A stretch of 64,000 nt of DNA from Natrononativus amylolyticus (GTDB lineage Archaea; Halobacteriota; Halobacteria; Halobacteriales; Natrialbaceae), in NCBI RefSeq assembly GCF_024362525.1, contig NZ_CP101458.1, forward strand, positions 2,480,001-2,544,000, given 5' to 3'. The notes beneath the pieces were generated by a model. That model made no database searches. It saw only the letters and a program-made list of their open reading frames with translations, and was not told where the DNA came from. The translations under genes and the position numbers were made by a program. How positions within the stretch are numbered: the stretch's first letter is position 1; every line of letters starts with the position of its first letter. Positions 61,077 through 64,000 of the stretch are shown here, one piece after another.

Positions 61077-61778
61077 CTACAGCGCGTTCGTCCGTCGCCG
61101 TTCGCGGTCCCGGAGCTCCCGGAGCACCCGGTCGAGGATCGCCGCCTCCCCCTTTCGAAGGTGCTCGAGCGCCGTCGGCGCCGAGACGTCGTTTTTCTCG
61201 GCCAGTTCCTTCGCGGAGACGTCCCGCGGCCAGCCGTAGTACCCTTCCTCGAGCGCCGACAGCAGGTAAGACAGCTGGCGCGCGGAGATGTCGCGCTGGA
61301 GTTCGTCGACGAGGTCGTGGGCGTCGATCTCCTCGGGTTTGTAGTCGATGACCCGCCGGACGTCGACGTCGGCGACCTCCTCCAGGGCCGCGACCGACTG
61401 GCCGATCTCAGACCCGTCGGCGAGCAGCGTCCAGTGCTCGCGGTCGTCGACGACCCGGACCTCGCCGATCGGCGTCAGCGAGGAGGAGACCAGCGTGGTG
61501 TAGATGGAGTCGTTCGCGTCGGACCGGGTGTGGATCCGCACGGAGTCGCCGCGGGACTCGAGGACGTCCGTCGAGCGGACGGAGCCGTACGTCGTCACCG
61601 CCGCTTCGACCTCCGCGAGGTCGGCGTCGCCGCTCGAGGTGAGCACGACCGTCGCGAGGATGTCGGTGCCGTCCGAGCAGATGTCGGTGACGACGAGTTC
61701 GGCGCCCGGAAACCGCCTCGTCAGTGCCAGCATCCAGCAGTCTTCGTGCCAGAGACGAAGCCCGATCCGTTTTTTCAT
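61077..61778 (-). CDS. HTH_10 (Bat-type) transcriptional regulator
   Basis: This 233-residue protein has an N-terminal sensory region of about 160 residues (starting MKKRIGLRLWHEDCWMLALT) and a C-terminal HTH_10 at about 165-225. There LSYLLSALEEGYYGWPRDVS and ELAEKNDVSAPTALEHLRKG follow the family pattern. These regulators are specific to haloarchaea; the ligand of this one is unknown. It lies between the importer/peptidase operon and the hydrolase gene on the opposite strand, so it is a candidate regulator of both. Confidence 0.9.
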   Translation of the reverse strand: MKKRIGLRLWHEDCWMLALTRRFPGAELVVTDICSDGTDILATVVLTSSGDADLAEVEAAVTTYGSVRSTDVLESRGDSVRIHTRSDANDSIYTTLVSSSLTPIGEVRVVDDREHWTLLADGSEIGQSVAALEEVADVDVRRVIDYKPEEIDAHDLVDELQRDISARQLSYLLSALEEGYYGWPRDVSAKELAEKNDVSAPTALEHLRKGEAAILDRVLRELRDRERRRTNAL

Positions 61779-61842
61779 AGCACGTCAGTATGCAAGTCCA
61801 TCTCACACAAAGGGTAAAAACGTATCGCACTGTGAACAACCC

Positions 61843-62742
61843 TTACCGCGCGAGAAGCCGGTACACCGCCTCGCCGACGCCGGCCACCGCGTCGGTCCCG
61901 TACCCCCAGTGTGCGAGGCGGTCGGTGCAGACGGCGTAGACGAGCGTTCGATCGCCGACGGTGAGCAGTCCCGCGTCGGCCGCGACGGACTCGATCGACC
62001 CCGTCTTGTGGGCGATCTCGACGTCGTCGGTTTCGGTCGGCAGGTACCGAGCGGCCATCGAGGCGTCCGTCTGTTCGGCGAGCGGGACGAGCAGGCGCTC
62101 GGAGGCCGCCGGGGACAGCCGCTCGCCGCGGTGGATCCCCCCGAGGAGTCGCGCGCAGTCGAGCGGCGTGACCGTGTTCAGGTACGGCCCCTCGGGAACC
62201 GACGCCCCCGCGAGCGGCTCCGTCCGCATCATCTTCCGCCGGAGCGCCGTCCCTTCCAGCCCCAGCCGATCCGCACACGCGGCGATCCGCTCGAGGCCGA
62301 GGTGGTCGATCAGTTCGTTCGTCGCCGTGTTGTCGCTGATGGCGATCATCGCGTACGCACACTCCTCGAGGGTGGGGCGGGGCGACTCGAGCAGGTGGAA
62401 CAGGCCGGCGCCGCCGACGCGGTTCTCCGGCGAGATCGGCCCGCGCTCGGAGAGTTCCTCGAGGCGGCCGTCGTAGCGCTCGTAGAGCGCGTAGAGGAGC
62501 AGGAGCTTCACGACGCTCGCGCTGCCGAACCGCTCGCTGTGCGCCCGCGCGACGATCGGGTCCCCTTCGGGGGCGTCCGCGTCGCCGACGTACACCCCCA
62601 GTCGCCCCTCGAGCCCGTCGGCGACGGCGTCGACGTACGTCCCGAGTTCGGCCGCCGACCGCAGCGACGGTGGCGGACGGGCCACCGTCCGACCGCGCTC
62701 GATTCCGCCGTCGTCGCGCCCGAAAGCGTCGCTTCCGTCCAT
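61843..62742 (-). CDS. Class A beta-lactamase-fold serine hydrolase
   Basis: From the ATG at 62742 this has 299 residues; an ATG at 62766 is the alternative. Motifs are Ser76-Val-Val-Lys79 (SxxK), Ser136-Asp-Asn138 (SDN), Glu175 in the omega-loop position (RTEPLAG) and Lys246-Thr-Gly248. The residue corresponding to Asn170 is Gly. No leader peptide, so cytoplasmic. Haloarchaea lack the target of beta-lactams; a peptidase or esterase activity on D-peptides is more plausible. It is followed 64 bases later by the regulator and is divergent from the PLP decarboxylase. Confidence 0.85.
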   Translation of the reverse strand: MDGSDAFGRDDGGIERGRTVARPPPSLRSAAELGTYVDAVADGLEGRLGVYVGDADAPEGDPIVARAHSERFGSASVVKLLLLYALYERYDGRLEELSERGPISPENRVGGAGLFHLLESPRPTLEECAYAMIAISDNTATNELIDHLGLERIAACADRLGLEGTALRRKMMRTEPLAGASVPEGPYLNTVTPLDCARLLGGIHRGERLSPAASERLLVPLAEQTDASMAARYLPTETDDVEIAHKTGSIESVAADAGLLTVGDRTLVYAVCTDRLAHWGYGTDAVAGVGEAVYRLLAR

Positions 62743-62828
62743 ACGGTGCGTCCGGTCGCGGACCACCAGAACCGTGACCCTCGCATGCTAGGGCCTCCCT
62801 TTTCACGTGACGTGGGCATGGCGAACGT
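62743..62828. promoter_or_regulatory. Divergent promoter region between the hydrolase and the PLP decarboxylase
   Basis: The 86-base gap separates start codons on opposite strands. A CTCCCTTTTCACG stretch 25-30 bases before the ATG at 62829 is TATA-like for the decarboxylase; none is obvious for the hydrolase. Shared control of the two genes would follow from this spacing. Confidence 0.4.
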
Positions 62829-64000
62829 ATGCACCTCGAGGCACGGCGAGCGCGGCTTCTCGAACGGGAGTCGGCGCTCCGGTCGCCGTTCGAAACGCCA
62901 GTCTACGTCTTCTGGGAGGACGACATCAGGGAGAACTACCGGCGCCTGCGTGGCGCCCTCGACGACCACTACCCGGACTCCGCGATCCACTTCGCGGTGA
63001 AGGCGAACTACAATCCCGGCATCCTCTCGGTGCTCCGCGACGAGGGCTGTCGCGCCGAAGTGTACGCCGGCGGCGAGCTCACCGCGGCCCTCGAGGCCGG
63101 CTTCGATCCGTCGGAGCTGCTCGTGACCGGGATGAACCGCCGGCCGGCCGACGTCGAGCGCGCTCTCGAGTGCGGCGTCGAGCGGTTCCTCGTCGACAAC
63201 GCGACCGAACTCGAGCGGCTGATCGAGATCGCGACCGACCTCGAGCGCCGCCCGCAGGTGCTGATTCGCGGCAACCCCTCCATGGAGGTGCCGACTCACC
63301 CCGAGGTGGCGACGGCGACCCACGAGACCAAGTTCGGGCTGGACATCGACTCGGGCCGGGCGATGACCGTCGCCGAGCGGGCCGTCGACTCCGCCGCCGT
63401 CGACCTGACGGGTGTCCAACTTCACATCGGCAGCCAGATCAAAAGCGCTGAGCCCTACGGCGTCGCCGCGCGGGCGATGTGCGGGTTCGCCGCCGAGATC
63501 CGCGACGAACTCGGCGTCGAGATCGACGTCCTCGACCTCGGGGGCGGCTTTCCCGTCTCCTACGACGAGGACGTTCCCGCCGCCGAAACGATCGTCGAGC
63601 GGATCGCCGACACCGTCGCCGAGGCGACGGCCGAGGCAGGACTCCCGGCGCCGACGCTCTACCTCGAGCCGGGCCGGCGGCTCGTCGGCAACGCCGGCAC
63701 CCTGCTCGCGACCGTCGGCGTCGTCAAGGAGACCCCCTACCGGACGTTCGCCGTCCTCGACGCGGGGACGAACGCCGTCTCCTCGTACTGGCCGTACCCG
63801 ATCTACGCCCTCGCCGAGGGCGAGCCGACCGAACGCTACCACGTCGCCGGTCCGCTCTGTTACTCCGGGGACGTGATCGCCGAAGACGTCCCCCTGCCGC
63901 CGCTCGAGCGGGACGACGTGATCGCCGTCGACCGGATCGGCGCCTACTCGCTGGGCAGCGCCTCGAACACGAACGCCCAGCCGAAGCCGCCGGTCCTGCT
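62829..64000 (+). CDS. Diaminopimelate-decarboxylase-like PLP enzyme, C-terminal end missing
   Basis: The frame runs from the ATG at 62829 off the right edge, giving 390 residues. It is a type III fold PLP decarboxylase. The PLP lysine is in HFAVKANYNPG near residue 58, LHIGSQI near 201, DLGGGFP near 235 and YLEPGRR near 279. The substrate-side Cys lies in GPLCYSGDVIAED near 343. LysA decarboxylates meso-diaminopimelate to lysine; ornithine/arginine-type relatives share the fold. Diaminopimelate would be available from bacterial murein peptides, which fits the neighbours. No stop is seen, so the end is unknown. Confidence 0.86.
   Translation, partial: MHLEARRARLLERESALRSPFETPVYVFWEDDIRENYRRLRGALDDHYPDSAIHFAVKANYNPGILSVLRDEGCRAEVYAGGELTAALEAGFDPSELLVTGMNRRPADVERALECGVERFLVDNATELERLIEIATDLERRPQVLIRGNPSMEVPTHPEVATATHETKFGLDIDSGRAMTVAERAVDSAAVDLTGVQLHIGSQIKSAEPYGVAARAMCGFAAEIRDELGVEIDVLDLGGGFPVSYDEDVPAAETIVERIADTVAEATAEAGLPAPTLYLEPGRRLVGNAGTLLATVGVVKETPYRTFAVLDAGTNAVSSYWPYPIYALAEGEPTERYHVAGPLCYSGDVIAEDVPLPPLERDDVIAVDRIGAYSLGSASNTNAQPKPPVL

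Noticed and set aside
61077-61778. Bacterioopsin activator (Bat) controlling light-driven pumps
   Set aside because: Only the HTH_10 domain is shared; PAS/GAF domains and retinal-protein genes are absent.
1-64000. tRNA genes, rRNA genes, insertion sequences, integrase/att sites
   Set aside because: Reading all intergenic gaps showed no cloverleaf-like stretch, no transposase or integrase, and no target-site duplications.

Overview
The window is a gene-dense, high-GC stretch of a haloarchaeal (class Halobacteria) chromosome. The evidence is archaeal ribosomal proteins S24e and S27ae next to a Kae1-Bud32 fusion, strongly acidic predicted proteins, Tat-type export signals, a bacterioopsin-activator-like HTH_10 regulator, a geranylgeranyl-reductase-family flavoprotein, and many TATA boxes 24-32 bases upstream of start codons as expected for leaderless transcripts. 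I see no rRNA, tRNA, CRISPR array, transposase or integrase. The genus cannot be fixed from the sequence alone.

Layout. 1-9.2 kb is rich in stress and signalling genes: a partial ROK sugar kinase, four intact UspA genes (one with two domains), one decayed UspA, a CBS-pair protein, a PRC-barrel protein, a sulfatase, DUF2267 and DUF4336 proteins, and YqeC. 9.2-19 kb holds an amidase, UvrA, a geranylgeranyl-reductase-like flavoprotein and two beta-propeller proteins. 18.8-26.9 kb holds S24e, S27ae, an intergenic array of about eight hairpins, Kae1-Bud32, pyroglutamyl peptidase, a threonine synthase-like enzyme, a Gfo/Idh/MocA oxidoreductase, an ITPase, an SDR and a PIN-domain protein with a 37-residue partner. 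27-33.7 kb holds a secreted peptidoglycan-type amidase, a MOT1-like transporter, a DHDPS-family aldolase, an AIR-synthase-like protein, an AI-2E-family membrane protein, ThiD and a tRNA-binding-domain protein. 33.8-45.1 kb holds a secreted beta-helix protein, MutS, a ZIP-like membrane protein, MutL, an MFS transporter, RtcA and a KDG-kinase-like sugar kinase. 45.2-53.4 kb holds an S9 peptidase, a D-aminoacylase-type amidohydrolase, a lipoamide-dehydrogenase-like flavoprotein, Hsp20, a GNAT enzyme and an M42 aminopeptidase.

53.4-64 kb is the most interesting part. A complete oligopeptide ABC importer (binding protein, two permeases, two ATPases) is followed, with an 11-base overlap, by a penicillin-binding-protein-4-like D,D-peptidase that has no export signal. 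Convergent to it lie an HTH_10 regulator and a class A beta-lactamase-fold hydrolase. Divergent from the hydrolase is a diaminopimelate-decarboxylase-like PLP enzyme that runs off the window. Archaea of this class have no murein, so I read this as a candidate system for importing bacterial cell-wall peptides, cleaving them inside the cell and using their D-Ala and diaminopimelate. The Tat-exported N-acetylmuramoyl-L-alanine-amidase-like protein at 27-27.8 kb and the D-aminoacylase at 47-49 kb could feed the same theme. This is inference from gene content and motifs, not a demonstrated pathway.

Other recurring observations are two broken genes near the left end (a frameshifted flavin-binding protein and a UspA remnant), operator-like repeats at 477-517 and 6176-6217, and five very short frames whose stops overlap the next gene's start by four bases.
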